Notes: generated by a model not told the origin, from the letters alone. 64,000 nucleotides of DNA from JAMQPK01 sp963762055 (GCA_963762055.1 CAVXJF010000009.1:124001-188000), one strand, 5' to 3'; positions 24,400 to 33,941 are shown, numbered from the stretch's first letter. A program made the numbers and translations.

Positions 24400-26667
24400 A
24401 TGAACAGACGAATCGCCCTGCTCAGCCTTGCCGCCATTCTGGCCGGACACACGGCGCACGCCGGCCAGGACTACAAGACCTGGAAGGACTATGGCGGAGG
24501 GCCCGATTCTTCGCACTTCGTCGATCTCAAACAAATCGACAAGTCCAACGTCTCCCAGCTCGAGGTGGCCTGGACCTATCCCACCGGCGACGACCGCTCG
24601 TATGTGTTCAATCCGATCGTCGTCGACAACGTGATGTATGTACAGGCGCGAAATAGCTCGCTCGTCGCGCTCGACGCGACGACGGGCAAGGAAATCTGGA
24701 TCCACGAGAATCTGCCGGGGATCGCAACGCGGGGAATCGCGTATTGGGAAAGCAAAGATCGCAAGGATCGCCGGCTGATCTTCGCGATCAACAACTATCT
24801 GCAGGAGATCGACGCGCGAACGGGAAAATCCATTCTCACCTTTGGCCGCAACGGGCTGGTCGACCTGCGTCAGGGCCTCGACCGCGAGCCGCGCACCATC
24901 GTCCGCGTTCAACCTGAGGCCCCGGGGCGCGTGTTCGAGAACCTGATTCTCCTCGGGTCGTCAACCGGCGAAGCCTATCTGTCGACGCCGGGAGACATCC
25001 GCGCGTTCGACGTCAGGACAGGCAAGATCGTGTGGACGTTCCACACCATCCCGCGTCCCGGCGAAGAGGGTTACGACACCTGGCCGAAGGACGCATGGAA
25101 ATATGCCGGAGGCACCAACACGTGGGGCGAAATCACGGTGGACGAGAAGCGAGGAATCGCCTACTTCCCCACCGGCTCGCCGACCTACGACTACTACGGC
25201 GCCGATCGGATTGGCAGCAATCTATTCGGCAACTGCCTGCTCGCGCTGGATGCACGCACGGGAAAGCGGCTGTGGCATTTCCAGATGGTGCACCACGATC
25301 TGTGGGACTACGACAACAACGCTGCCCCACAGCTAATCACGGTTCGCCACAACGGCAGGTCGATCGACGCCGTCGCGCAATCGACGAAACAAGGCTTCTT
25401 GTTCGTGTTCGATCGCGTGACCGGCAAGCCGCTCTGGCCCATCGAAGAGCGCCCGGTGCCGAAGAGCCATATGCCGGGCGAACAGGCATGGCCGACGCAG
25501 CCCTATCCCACGGTTCCTCCTCCATTCGCGCGGCAATCGATGACCGCGGACGACGTGAACCCGTTCATCCTGACCTCTGAAGAACGGGCTGCCTGGAGAG
25601 AGCGCATCGCCAAGATGCGCAACGAGGGGCTGTTTACGCCGCCGGGTTTGGAAGAAACGATCTCGCTCCCCGGCGCCCGCGGCGGCTCGAACTGGGGGAC
25701 AAACGCATCGAATCCCTCCAAGGGGATGGTGTACTTGACCACACAGGACTGGCCGACGATCTACAAGCTGAGTCTCGAAGATCCTCTCGCCGCGCGGCGC
25801 GCGGCGCCGCGAGCGGCGGGCATGGACCTCGGCAGAGCGACGTACGAAAAACGCTGCCAATCGTGTCATGGACCGGATGGCGCGGGCTCGGGAGGAGGAG
25901 CGCCTGCGCTCGCCGGCAGCAAGCGGCTCGATCTCGACGCGTTCCGCCAGATCGTCGGAAGCGGAAGGGGCGACATGCCTGCGTTTACGGACCTCGACCC
26001 TCCTGCCGTGGCGGCCGTCCATGCGTTTCTCGCTGGAGGCGCGAGCCCACCTCCGCGCCGTGTTGCAGAACGCGCCGAAGCGCCAGGGCCTGTGGTGGCA
26101 TCGGGGGGAGCGCCAGGAGGTCTGGAAATTGCTGAAGTCGAACCTCGGCCAAGTCCGCTCGGCGGACCTCCGTACCCGGCCGGCGTTGACGCTCCGCCGA
26201 ACCGCTACTACACCGACTGGGGTCTTTATCCAAACCAGCCGTACATCATCGGCCCGCCGTGGTCGGCCATCGTCGCATACGACTTGAACACAGGGACGAT
26301 CAAGTGGCGAGTGCCGCTCGGAGAAGATGCGAGAGCGGCGGCGGAGGGCGCGAAGAACGCGGGCGTCTTCATGGCCGAGCGTCACGGGATCATCGTGACG
26401 TCTACCGGCCTCCTCTTCGTCGCAACGACGGACGGAAAAGTCCGCGCGCATGACGAAGAGACCGGCAAGGTCCTCTGGACGGGAAATCTGCCGGCGGGCT
26501 CAGAAGGGGTGCCCGCGATGTACGAAGTGAACGGACGGCAATTTCTCGTCGTGCCGGCCTCGTCGAGGATCAACACGGGCGGCGGTCACCGGCGCCCCGG
26601 CGAGCCAGTGGCAGAGCCCACCGTCACGCCAAGCTATGTGGCATTCGCGTTACCACGAACACGATGA
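24400..26667 (+). CDS. PQQ-dependent alcohol/sugar dehydrogenase with inserted heme c domain
   Basis: A 755-residue periplasmic quinoprotein with a signal peptide (residues about 1-20). Beta-propeller blades carry the repeated tryptophan-docking motif, for example LVALDATTGKEIWIHENLPG and RAFDVRTGKIVWTF. A cytochrome c domain (CQSCHGPDGAG, residues about 485-560) is inserted before the last blades (AHDEETGKVLWTG), a layout known from quinohemoprotein sugar and alcohol dehydrogenases. A proline/alanine linker follows the heme domain. Electrons pass from PQQ through heme to the chain. No PQQ synthesis gene is in the window. Confidence 0.92.
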   Translation: MNRRIALLSLAAILAGHTAHAGQDYKTWKDYGGGPDSSHFVDLKQIDKSNVSQLEVAWTYPTGDDRSYVFNPIVVDNVMYVQARNSSLVALDATTGKEIWIHENLPGIATRGIAYWESKDRKDRRLIFAINNYLQEIDARTGKSILTFGRNGLVDLRQGLDREPRTIVRVQPEAPGRVFENLILLGSSTGEAYLSTPGDIRAFDVRTGKIVWTFHTIPRPGEEGYDTWPKDAWKYAGGTNTWGEITVDEKRGIAYFPTGSPTYDYYGADRIGSNLFGNCLLALDARTGKRLWHFQMVHHDLWDYDNNAAPQLITVRHNGRSIDAVAQSTKQGFLFVFDRVTGKPLWPIEERPVPKSHMPGEQAWPTQPYPTVPPPFARQSMTADDVNPFILTSEERAAWRERIAKMRNEGLFTPPGLEETISLPGARGGSNWGTNASNPSKGMVYLTTQDWPTIYKLSLEDPLAARRAAPRAAGMDLGRATYEKRCQSCHGPDGAGSGGGAPALAGSKRLDLDAFRQIVGSGRGDMPAFTDLDPPAVAAVHAFLAGGASPPPRRVAERAEAPGPVVASGGAPGGLEIAEVEPRPSPLGGPPYPAGVDAPPNRYYTDWGLYPNQPYIIGPPWSAIVAYDLNTGTIKWRVPLGEDARAAAEGAKNAGVFMAERHGIIVTSTGLLFVATTDGKVRAHDEETGKVLWTGNLPAGSEGVPAMYEVNGRQFLVVPASSRINTGGGHRRPGEPVAEPTVTPSYVAFALPRTR

Positions 26668-27320
26668 CGCGATGGGCACAACGGAGGCACAACCACGAAG
26701 GCACGAAGACTCGAAGGACAACACGATGACGCGATGCCACGATGGAAACCACGATGACGCGACGACACGATGGTCAACCGCGAAGCACGCAGATTGAAGG
26801 ACAAACACGAAGACACGATGGCACGATGGACCCACGAAGGCTCGAAGGAAACCACGATGACGCGATGACACGATGCCGATCGAAACCACGATGACGCGAC
26901 GGCACGATGGTCAATCGCAGAACATCACGAAGACTCGAAGGATAGGTTGGTGGTGTCGCTATGCGGTCGGCGGATCCGTCGGCAAGGCAGCCGTGTTTGT
27001 GCAGCGGTCGTTGTCCGGAGCGCAGAGTCGGAAGAAAACACAAAATGCAGCCGAAGCAACGCCGTGCGCAAGCGAAGTGCCGAGTATATGACGAGGCGCC
27101 GTAGTCAGGGCAGCTAAGCGCGAAGGGTGGGCTCCGGCTGCCGGCAGACGGATCCGGCGGCCGCGTTCACGGTACCACGAAGGCGCGAAGGACAACACGA
27201 TGACACGATGGTCAACCACGAAGGCACGCAGATTTGAAGACAAAACACGAAGACACGATGGCACGATGGACCAACGAAGGCTCGAAGAAAAATCGCGATG
27301 GCGCGATGGCGCGACGATCT
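26652..27320. repeat. 0.7-kb field of CACGAAGG / CACGATGACGCGATG repeats
   Basis: Two repeat blocks, 26652-26943 and 27170-27320, hold dozens of CACGAAGGC, CACGATGG and ACGATGACGCGATG words. One unit of about 88 bases is repeated nearly intact at 26765-26853 and 27203-27292. Between the blocks lies a repeat-free segment bounded by inverted repeats. No coding gene is supported; open frames here only translate the repeat. Confidence 0.85.
26963..27165. mobile_element. Possible MITE-like element with 31-bp inverted ends
   Basis: The left end (26963-26993, with CGGATCCGTCGGCAAGGCAG) and the reverse complement of the right end (27135-27165, with GGCTGCCGGCAGACGGATCC) match at about 25 of 31 positions. 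The 203-base interior has no gene. It could be a non-autonomous element or simply a long structured RNA. No target duplication was identified because the flanks are repeats. Confidence 0.4.
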
Positions 27321-27353
27321 TCAGATCAGTAGATCTCTAGATCAGTAGTTAAA

Positions 27354-28610
27354 TCACGTCACCACAAAATCCCAACCAAATCCCGGCGTGTCCGAAGGGC
27401 GGACGTAGATGCCTTCGGGACCGCGCGTGATCATGTTGTCTTCTTCGTACCGGTCGTAGACCTCTTTCGGACCGCCAGGCGCCGGCATGAACAACTCGGC
27501 CCACGGGCTGTTGGTCGTCGCCATGATGAAGTGCACGCCATCCCGTCCGCCGCCGCTGTGCGGAATCACGCTGATGTCGTAGGCCGCCGCGAGCGCGGCA
27601 ATGCGCCGCATCTCGGTGAGCCCTCCGCACCAGTGGATGTCGGGCTGCCAGATTGTCCTGAGGCCGTTGTCGAGCAGCTGACGGAATCCGTACCGCGTGT
27701 ATTCGTGCTCACCGGTCACGATGCGGGTGCTCGTAATCTTGTTCGCGAGGCGGCCGAACCCTTCGTAGTCGTGCGGCTGCAGGCACTCTTCCATCCAGTA
27801 CACACGATGCGGCTCCATCATTTCGGCGATTTCGATGGTGTAGCGCTCGGTCCACGCCATCCAGCAGTCGAGCATGATGTCGCCGTCAGGCCCGAGCGCC
27901 TTCCGCGCGCGCTGCACCAGCTCGACGTTCTTGCGCATGCCCTCGAGACCATCGGCCGGCCCGTGCGGGATCGCCAGCTTCAGGCGCTTGTATCCGAACT
28001 CGACGTGCTGCTCGATGTCGTTGCCTGTGCAGTAGGCCGGCAGCCGCGCCTTGGTTTCGCCGCCGAGCAGTTTGTAGACCGGCATGTTGAGCGCTTTGCC
28101 GACGATGTCCCACAACGCGAGATCGACGGCGCTGATCGCGTTGATGACCACACCCATGCGGCCGTACGACATCGTCGAGCGCCACATGATGTCCCAGAGA
28201 CGTTCGACGTTGAACGGATCTTCGTTGACCAGCAGCTTCGTGAGGTGCTGCTCCACGACATAGCCGGCCCCGGGACCACCGCTGCCGTAGCCCTTGATGC
28301 CCTTGTCGGTCGTGATTTCCACCCAGGCTGAGGGCACCTTGCCGGGATCCGGTTGAAAGAGAGAACGAGTGGCCTTGTATTCGGGGTAAATCGACATCGG
28401 GTTGGCCACTTCGACCTGGTTGGTCGACCATGACCCGGCAGCCGGTGTGTAGGCGGGCACCGGTCTGCGCGGCCTGGTCTGTACCAGCCGCACTCCGGTG
28501 ATTTTCAGCTTGCTCTTTTCGTCGGCAAACGGCGCCTGGGCGTACGCGGATGTAGCGACGAGGGTGCCGGCGGCGAGCGGCGCCACATTCAAGAAGTCAC
28601 GGCGGTTCAT
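27354..28610 (-). CDS. Enolase-superfamily dehydratase (mandelate racemase / L-rhamnonate dehydratase-like), Tat-exported
   Basis: A 418-residue protein. MNRRDFLNVAPLAAGTLVA is a Tat signal. The enolase C-terminal domain shows DIMLDCWMAWTERYTIE (metal Asp), VYWMEECLQPHDYEGFG (metal Glu), RIVTGEHEYTRYGFRQLL (metal Glu) and SVIPHSGGGRDGVHF (general-base His), all close to rhamnonate dehydratases. A sugar-acid dehydratase is likely; export is unusual because family members are normally cytosolic. It stands alone after the repeat field. Confidence 0.85.
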   Translation of the reverse strand: MNRRDFLNVAPLAAGTLVATSAYAQAPFADEKSKLKITGVRLVQTRPRRPVPAYTPAAGSWSTNQVEVANPMSIYPEYKATRSLFQPDPGKVPSAWVEITTDKGIKGYGSGGPGAGYVVEQHLTKLLVNEDPFNVERLWDIMWRSTMSYGRMGVVINAISAVDLALWDIVGKALNMPVYKLLGGETKARLPAYCTGNDIEQHVEFGYKRLKLAIPHGPADGLEGMRKNVELVQRARKALGPDGDIMLDCWMAWTERYTIEIAEMMEPHRVYWMEECLQPHDYEGFGRLANKITSTRIVTGEHEYTRYGFRQLLDNGLRTIWQPDIHWCGGLTEMRRIAALAAAYDISVIPHSGGGRDGVHFIMATTNSPWAELFMPAPGGPKEVYDRYEEDNMITRGPEGIYVRPSDTPGFGWDFVVT

Positions 28611-28650
28611 ACGGACTCCTCTCTCTCTGTGGCGAGCATCCTAGCAGACG

Positions 28651-29730
28651 TCATGGCGTTTCTGACACCTTCAGGAGCTCCGCCAGATATTGCTTCCAAA
28701 GCACCGCGAAGGTGTGTGACCCGTGACCGCGAGTTTCAGGGCTCAGCGGGATGACGACCGCACGTCCTTTCGGGACGCGCCTGATTTCGCGCTGGAGGAT
28801 GCCCAGCTCTGGAGGATCGATGAAATCGTCCTCCGAGTTGACGGCATATAAATGGGCGCGAATCTTTTCCAGATCCGGACCGGGATCGTAATCTCTCGAG
28901 GCCTCGAACTGGTACAGCAGATCGTTTGCGTCGGTGGCCTTTAGGCCATACGAGACGACAGCATCGATCACCCTGTCGCTCTCGGCCATCGTCGGCATCA
29001 ACTCCTGCCGAAGGATGGGATTACCGCCGACGAGGAACAGCATCTGATGCACGGTGCGGAGACTCGGCGGCTGCGAGGTGTAGTTGCCGCCATTCCACTC
29101 GGGATCGTTGCGAATCGCATCCGTGATGATCCGCCTCCATAGGCGGTTACGGCCGGAAATCTGAATCGGCAGGCTGGCCAGCGGCATCAGCGCGTCCACG
29201 AACTCCGGATATTGCACCCCCCACATCCACACGTGCATCGCGCCCATGGAGGTCCCCATGACGAGACGGAGGTGATTCACGCCGAGACCTTCGGTGAGGA
29301 GCCTGTGCTGCGCAGCGATCATGTCGTTGTAGCCGTAGCGCGGGAAGTTCGCACGCAATCCGTCGCTGGGCTTGCTGGACTGGCCGAAGCCAAGCGAGTC
29401 GGGCAGGATCAGGAAATAGCGGTTTGCGTCGAGGAGACCGCCGGGAACGAACAGCTGTCCAGCAAACGTCGGGGTCTCGAACTGCGCACCTGTGCCGCCG
29501 GTTCCATGCAGGATCAGCACGGCGTTGCGGACGATCCCCTTGGCATCGCGCTGAGGTTTGCCGAAGGTTCGGTAGTGCAGTTTCAGCGAGGGAAGAATTT
29601 CGCCAGATGTGAACTTGAAATCCTTGATGACCAAATCGCCATGAGCCGGCCTCAGCGATTGGGCTGCACCGGTGGGAGCGCACGAGACCGTGACGAACAG
29701 CAGAACGGCGAGTCGCCTGATCATGGTCAT
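28651..29730 (-). CDS. Secreted alpha/beta hydrolase, homoserine O-acetyltransferase-like
   Basis: A 359-residue protein with a signal peptide (VSCAPTGAAQS region). The fold is that of the MetX family: VLILHGTGGTGAQFETPTFA, the nucleophile elbow LVMGTSMGAMHVWMWG (Ser), Asp in VNSEDDFIDPPE and His in RGHGSHTFA. The signal peptide argues against a role in methionine synthesis, so it is more likely an esterase or acyltransferase acting outside the cytoplasm. Confidence 0.82.
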   Translation of the reverse strand: MTMIRRLAVLLFVTVSCAPTGAAQSLRPAHGDLVIKDFKFTSGEILPSLKLHYRTFGKPQRDAKGIVRNAVLILHGTGGTGAQFETPTFAGQLFVPGGLLDANRYFLILPDSLGFGQSSKPSDGLRANFPRYGYNDMIAAQHRLLTEGLGVNHLRLVMGTSMGAMHVWMWGVQYPEFVDALMPLASLPIQISGRNRLWRRIITDAIRNDPEWNGGNYTSQPPSLRTVHQMLFLVGGNPILRQELMPTMAESDRVIDAVVSYGLKATDANDLLYQFEASRDYDPGPDLEKIRAHLYAVNSEDDFIDPPELGILQREIRRVPKGRAVVIPLSPETRGHGSHTFAVLWKQYLAELLKVSETP

Positions 29731-29740
29731 AGGATACCGG

Positions 29741-29800
29741 TAACCACGAAGACCACGAAGGACGAAGGCACGAAGGCCACGAAGGCCACGAAAATCTACC
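29741..29800. repeat. CACGAAGG array upstream of the secreted hydrolase
   Basis: The words CCACGAAGACCACGAAGGA and CACGAAGGCCACGAAGGCC recur here, the same family as at 16441 and 26652. The array lies in the 188-base space between the hydrolase start and the next gene. Confidence 0.75.
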
Positions 29801-29842
29801 GCGACGACGCGACGGGCGCGATGCCGGACATTACGAAAAACA

Positions 29843-29907
29843 AAACAGGAGGCAGGAGATCAGGAGGGATCTTTCCAAAGATTCTCCTGACTCATCACCT
29901 CCTGTTT
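29843..29907. repeat. Long CAGGAG hairpin, copy 2
   Basis: AAACAGGAGG at 29843-29852 pairs with CCTCCTGTTT at 29898-29907, and CAGGAGATCAGGAG inside it pairs partly with CTCCTGACTC. The arms and words match the hairpin at 9982-10049. It lies downstream of the haloperoxidase-like gene on the minus strand and may end its transcript. Confidence 0.7.
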
Positions 29908-29918
29908 GTATTCCGTGC

Positions 29919-30749
29919 TCAAGATAGAAAGCTCAGCAGCTCGGAATTGATCCGGTCGGCGTGCGTCCACAACACTCCGTGCGATCCGTCCGGCAGCTCC
30001 ACGAATTTCACGTTTTTGATCATCTTCGCCTGTCGTCTGCAGGTGGCGTCAGGCGGCAGGATGCGGTCGGCATCGCCGTGCAGGATGAGGGTTGGCACGG
30101 TGTTCTTCGCGACGTCCTTGCGAAAGTCCTCAATCCAGCAGTCCACGCACGCCAGCGTGCCGATCGCCGATGCGCCGGCGGCCACGTTCCAATTGTCTTC
30201 GAGCACACGCTCGCTCACGAGCTTGCCGCCCGTCACATCGTAGTTGTAGAAGTTCCGCAGGAATTCCATCAGGAACGCGGGGCGGTCGGCGCGAAGCGCC
30301 GCTTTGATGTCTTCGAACACTTTCGGTGCAACGCCTTCGGAGTTGTCCTTCGCTTTGACGAGATACGGTCCCAGCGTCCCAATCAACACGGCTTTGCGGA
30401 CACGTTTCGTCCCGTACTTTCCGATGTAACGGGTGACTTCGCCCGAACCCATGGAAAATCCAACCAGCGCAACCTTCTTGAGATCGAGCTTGTTGAGCAG
30501 CTTGTCGAGATCCGCAGCGAACGTATCGTAGGTGTAGCCGGTGGCGGGTTGACTGGAACGGCCGAAGCCGCGGCGATCGTAAGTAATCACGCGATACCCC
30601 GCATCGAGAAGGGCGGCGGTCTGCTTTTCCCACGACGCTCCGCTGAGCGGCCAACCATGAATCAACACCACGGGCGAGCCGGACCCATGATCTTCGTAAT
30701 ACAGCTGGATAGGCGTAGAGTTCTCTTTGCCAACGGTGATGGTCGCCAT
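29919..30749 (-). CDS. Alpha/beta hydrolase, non-heme haloperoxidase-like
   Basis: A 276-residue cytosolic hydrolase. VVLIHGWPLSGASWEKQ is the oxyanion-hole region, VALVGFSMGSGEVTRYIG the nucleophile elbow, LILHGDADRILPP the acid region and LPDGSHGVLWTHAD the histidine. This is the pattern of cofactor-free chloroperoxidases, many of which are really esterases. It is divergent from the lipoprotein gene at 30822. The substrate is unknown. Confidence 0.87.
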   Translation of the reverse strand: MATITVGKENSTPIQLYYEDHGSGSPVVLIHGWPLSGASWEKQTAALLDAGYRVITYDRRGFGRSSQPATGYTYDTFAADLDKLLNKLDLKKVALVGFSMGSGEVTRYIGKYGTKRVRKAVLIGTLGPYLVKAKDNSEGVAPKVFEDIKAALRADRPAFLMEFLRNFYNYDVTGGKLVSERVLEDNWNVAAGASAIGTLACVDCWIEDFRKDVAKNTVPTLILHGDADRILPPDATCRRQAKMIKNVKFVELPDGSHGVLWTHADRINSELLSFLS

Positions 30750-30821
30750 TCGGTTCTCTCCTCAGCCTCTGACATTGTCACAGGAGGCTTCATATGGCCA
30801 AATCCGATGCGAGAGATGCTC

Positions 30822-31511
30822 ATGAGCAAGCCGCAGAAGAGGACGACGCCAATCCGTCGCCGGTCTCTCGCTGTGCCGCTGCATATTGCGCTCGCGCTCA
30901 TGATTGCATCCTGTTCGAGAACCACGCTTCCCTCGTCTCAACGGATGGCCGATGGCAAGCGCTGGACGACTGAAAATGTGGCCCTCGCCGTCGACGGGTC
31001 TTTCTGCTACGAAGATGCAGAAGCGAACTGCCGTCAATATGGCCGTTTGTATACCTGGGAGTCCGCAAGGCGCGTCTGTGATTCGCTCGGCGATGGATGG
31101 CGATTGCCGACTGACGTCGAATGGAGACGGATGGCGAAGCATTATGGCGGAGTGAGCGATGACTCGGATGACGCCGGCAGAGCGGCGTATAGGATGCTCC
31201 TGACCGGCGGGGATTCGGGGTTTAATGCTTTGCTGGGTGGCGGCCGCCAGGTTGATGGGACATTCGCACGATTAGAGGCCCACGGTTTCTACTGGACGGC
31301 ATCGGAAAACGACGCGGCCGCCGCGCCGTTCTATAACTTCGGCAAAGGCGGCCAGGCCCTTCATCGGCAGAACGCAGGCGAAAAGCAGATGGCGATTTCA
31401 GTTCGTTGCATCACGGATCGAACCGGATTTAGGGGAGAACGGTTTCAAAACAGGTCGGAGCGGGTGGCGCCGGTGTGGCCGCCCGCCGCTGCGCAGGCGC
31501 CTCCCACGTGA
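30822..31511 (+). CDS. Lipoprotein with FISUMP-type domain
   Basis: A 229-residue protein. The N-terminus is basic, then ALALMIASCSR gives a lipobox with Cys near residue 26. The body has the order WTTENVALAV, CYEDAEANCRQYGRLYTWE, GWRLPTDVEWRRM and YWTASENDAAAAPFYNFG, the FISUMP-domain series first described in Fibrobacter. It is probably a surface lipoprotein; binding function is unknown. ATG codons at 30807, 30816 and 30822 are possible; GAGAG before 30822 favours it. A different frame with a stronger ribosome binding site starts at 30794. Confidence 0.8.
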   Translation: MSKPQKRTTPIRRRSLAVPLHIALALMIASCSRTTLPSSQRMADGKRWTTENVALAVDGSFCYEDAEANCRQYGRLYTWESARRVCDSLGDGWRLPTDVEWRRMAKHYGGVSDDSDDAGRAAYRMLLTGGDSGFNALLGGGRQVDGTFARLEAHGFYWTASENDAAAAPFYNFGKGGQALHRQNAGEKQMAISVRCITDRTGFRGERFQNRSERVAPVWPPAAAQAPPT

Positions 31512-31534
31512 CGGGTGTTTTTGGCGCCGAGGCG

Positions 31535-31565
31535 CGGGGTCCCCGACGCGGCAGCCGCGTTGGGG
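31535..31565. terminator. GC-rich hairpins between convergent genes
   Basis: CCCCGACGCGG at 31541-31551 pairs with CCGCGTTGGGG at 31555-31565 (10 of 11 pairs) around a CAG loop. CGGGGTCCCCG at 31535-31545 is a second, overlapping palindrome. They sit between the lipoprotein gene and malQ, which end towards each other. The rest of the 157-base gap holds nothing else clear. Confidence 0.55.
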
Positions 31566-31668
31566 TGCCTTGGGGTGGGGCAGACCGGCGACCACCGGCG
31601 ACAGGACCCGCGAACAGGTTTGTGAAACCATCTATAGCTAGAAGGGTTCCGCGCCTTCGTACAAACGT

Positions 31669-33196
31669 TCACGTCCGATCGTAAGTCTCGGCCATCACAC
31701 CCAGCCTCTGCGCGACGTCCGCCGTAAGCTGTCCGGGCCGGAGCCGCCATCGCCAGTTGTCGCTGAGCGTGCCTGGCCGGTTCATGCGCGCCTCGCTTCC
31801 CAGGCCCAGTAGGTCCTGGATCGGAACAATCGCGGTGTCCGCGACAGACGCAAGCACCGCGCGAACGAACGCCCAATGGACGTCTCGACCGTCGAGACCG
31901 AGATACCGGCGCGCATGCTCGCGTTCGTTCTCGATTTCGATCACCGAGCGCGTACTGTGCCCGGCATCACCGGTCCACCATCCCAAGGTCGTGTCGTTGT
32001 CATGCGTGCCCGTATAGACCACGCGGTTCTTCGGGTAGTTGTGCGGTTTGAAGTCGGGCGCCTGCGGATCGGTGCCGAAGGCAAATTGGAGAATCGCCAT
32101 CCCCGGAAGGCCGAAGCGCTCGCGCAAGGCCTCGACCGCCGGCGTAATGACCCCGAGGTTCTCGGCGACGAAAGGCAATTGGTCAATACCGAGCGCAGAC
32201 TGCATCACGTCAAACAGCTGCGCGCCGGGGCCCTTCGACCCATCTGCCGTCCATCGCCGTCCTCGCGTCGTGAGGAATTTCCCAAGACGCCTCAAACCCG
32301 CGAAAGTGATCGATACGAACGCGATCGACGTGATCGAGAAGAGAACGGCAGCGATCAATCCACCAGGCATAGCCGCTCCGTTCGAGCAGATCCCACCGGT
32401 AGTGTGGATTCCCCCAGAGTTGCCCGGTGGCGCTGAAGTAATCCGGCGGGACGCCGGCGACCACCGTCGGCGTCCCGTCGGGGTCGAGCCGGAACAGCTC
32501 CCGGTGCGCCCAGACATCGGCGCTGTCATGAGCGACGAAAATCGGGAGATCGCCCATGATGACGATGTCTCGCAAGCGGCACATGGCGCGCACGCGCTGC
32601 CACTGCTCGAAGAAGAGGAACTGGATCAGCTGGTGCAGCCGGATCTCGCGGAAGCAGCGCTCCGTCCACCGCGTCACCGCAGCCGGCTCGCGCTGCGCGA
32701 TGGCGGGCTCCCACGTCGTCCAGGCAACGTATTCGTGCGCCGCCTTGACGGCCATGAAGAGCGCGTAGTCTTCAGCCAGCTTGCGTTCGTCGCGCAGAAG
32801 CGATCGAAGACGATCACGCACGGCAGGGGACGCGGCACTGTCGAAGCGATCGAGCACGAGCGGCCAGAGTGCCGCGCGGTGAGCGATGACGGCGGAAAAA
32901 TTGATGTCGCCATCAGCAAACGCCTGTCGACTGCAGTCCGCTGCCGTGAGCAGCCCGTCGTCGATCAGCCCATCGAGGCTGATGAGAAGCGGATTACCGG
33001 CGAACGCGGAAAAGCTCTGATAAGGAGAATTGCCGTAGCCGGTAGGGCCGAGGGGCAGCACCTGCCAGAGACGTTGCCGGCAGCGGCGAGCCACTCGATG
33101 AACTCGAACGCGGTCGGGCCCAGATCGCCAATCCCAAATCGTCCAGGCGAGCGAGGTCGGGTGCAAGAGCACACCGCTCGAACGGGAAAACGCCAT
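31669..33196 (-). pseudogene. malQ: 4-alpha-glucanotransferase, frameshifted
   Basis: The reading frames together encode a full-length (about 509 residues) amylomaltase that moves glucan chains in maltose or glycogen metabolism. Marks are MAFSRSSGVLLHPTSL, PGRFGIGDLGPTAFEF, WQVLPLGPTGYGNSPYQSFS, RIDHFRGFEASWEIP, and VVYTGTHDNDTTLGWW. Three indels break it: an extra base near 33148, a lost base near 33078, and an extra C in the CCCC near 32228. The start is the ATG at 33196. It is the last gene of the treS operon. Since the sequence is otherwise well conserved, these may be assembly errors. Confidence 0.85.
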
Positions 33197-33239
33197 TTTC
33201 GCAGTATAGGCACATCTTGACGCGTGGCATCGCGTGGAT

Positions 33240-33941
33240 TCAGAGATGAGGGTCGCATCCGGTTCGCGCTCTTGCTGGGCTCTCAGATGTTGTTCGAGCA
33301 GACTGCTTGGCGGCGTCCCGGCCGCCGAGGCCGAACGCAATCGCCAGCCCCAGCATCAACGCGCCAAAGGCGATCGCAAATGCGGTCAACACGACGGCTG
33401 TCGCCAGGCCCAGCTGTTCGAGCGCCATGACCACGGCGATCGCGATTACCAGGAGGCGAAGCGTTCCGCTGAGCAAACGGGCGCCCGGGAGACCGGCATT
33501 GACCGATGCCAGCAGCGTGGCACGCCAGACGAAGTTGCCGACGAGAAATCCGAGGGCGAGCACCAGCAGAGCCAGAAGGACGCGTGGCACGAACAGAAAA
33601 GAACTGCTGGACCAGTCCCCGAAGCGGTTCGAACTGCAGCGCGTCGACCGCCGAGACCACGAACCCCATCCAGACAATCCAGAAGACGATCTTCGCCACC
33701 AGCAGGTCGGCGCTTGGCATTTCGGCCACGCGCAGCATCTCGCTCGCCCCCGATCGCGCGGCCAGCCGGTCGAACTGCAGCCAGACGAGCGTGCTCCGGA
33801 CGATCCGTCGAGCGAGCACCGCGACGACGAATCCCCGGCGAAGATAATGGTGGCCGCGACGAGGCGCGGCACGAACAGCACGAACGCGCCGGTAAAGTTG
33901 CGCCACGATTGGGCGAGCGCTTCAGCAATCTCTTGAATCAT
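33240..33941 (-). pseudogene. Membrane protein with conserved channel-like helices, two compensating frameshifts
   Basis: The start MIQEIAEALAQSWRNFTGAF and the end GLATAVVLTAFAIAFGALML are in one frame. The middle (LVAKIVFWIVWMGFVVSAVD) lies in another. A lost G in a run near 33835 and an extra T near 33598 explain both shifts, giving about 233 residues with five membrane helices. The helices look like the conserved TM helix repeat found next to MscS-type channels, but no pore or MscS beta domain is seen. It may be a small conductance regulator in an osmolyte operon. Confidence 0.65.

Noticed and set aside
26652..27320. CRISPR array candidate
   Set aside because: The repeated words are short, irregular and without spacers of constant length, and no cas gene is nearby.
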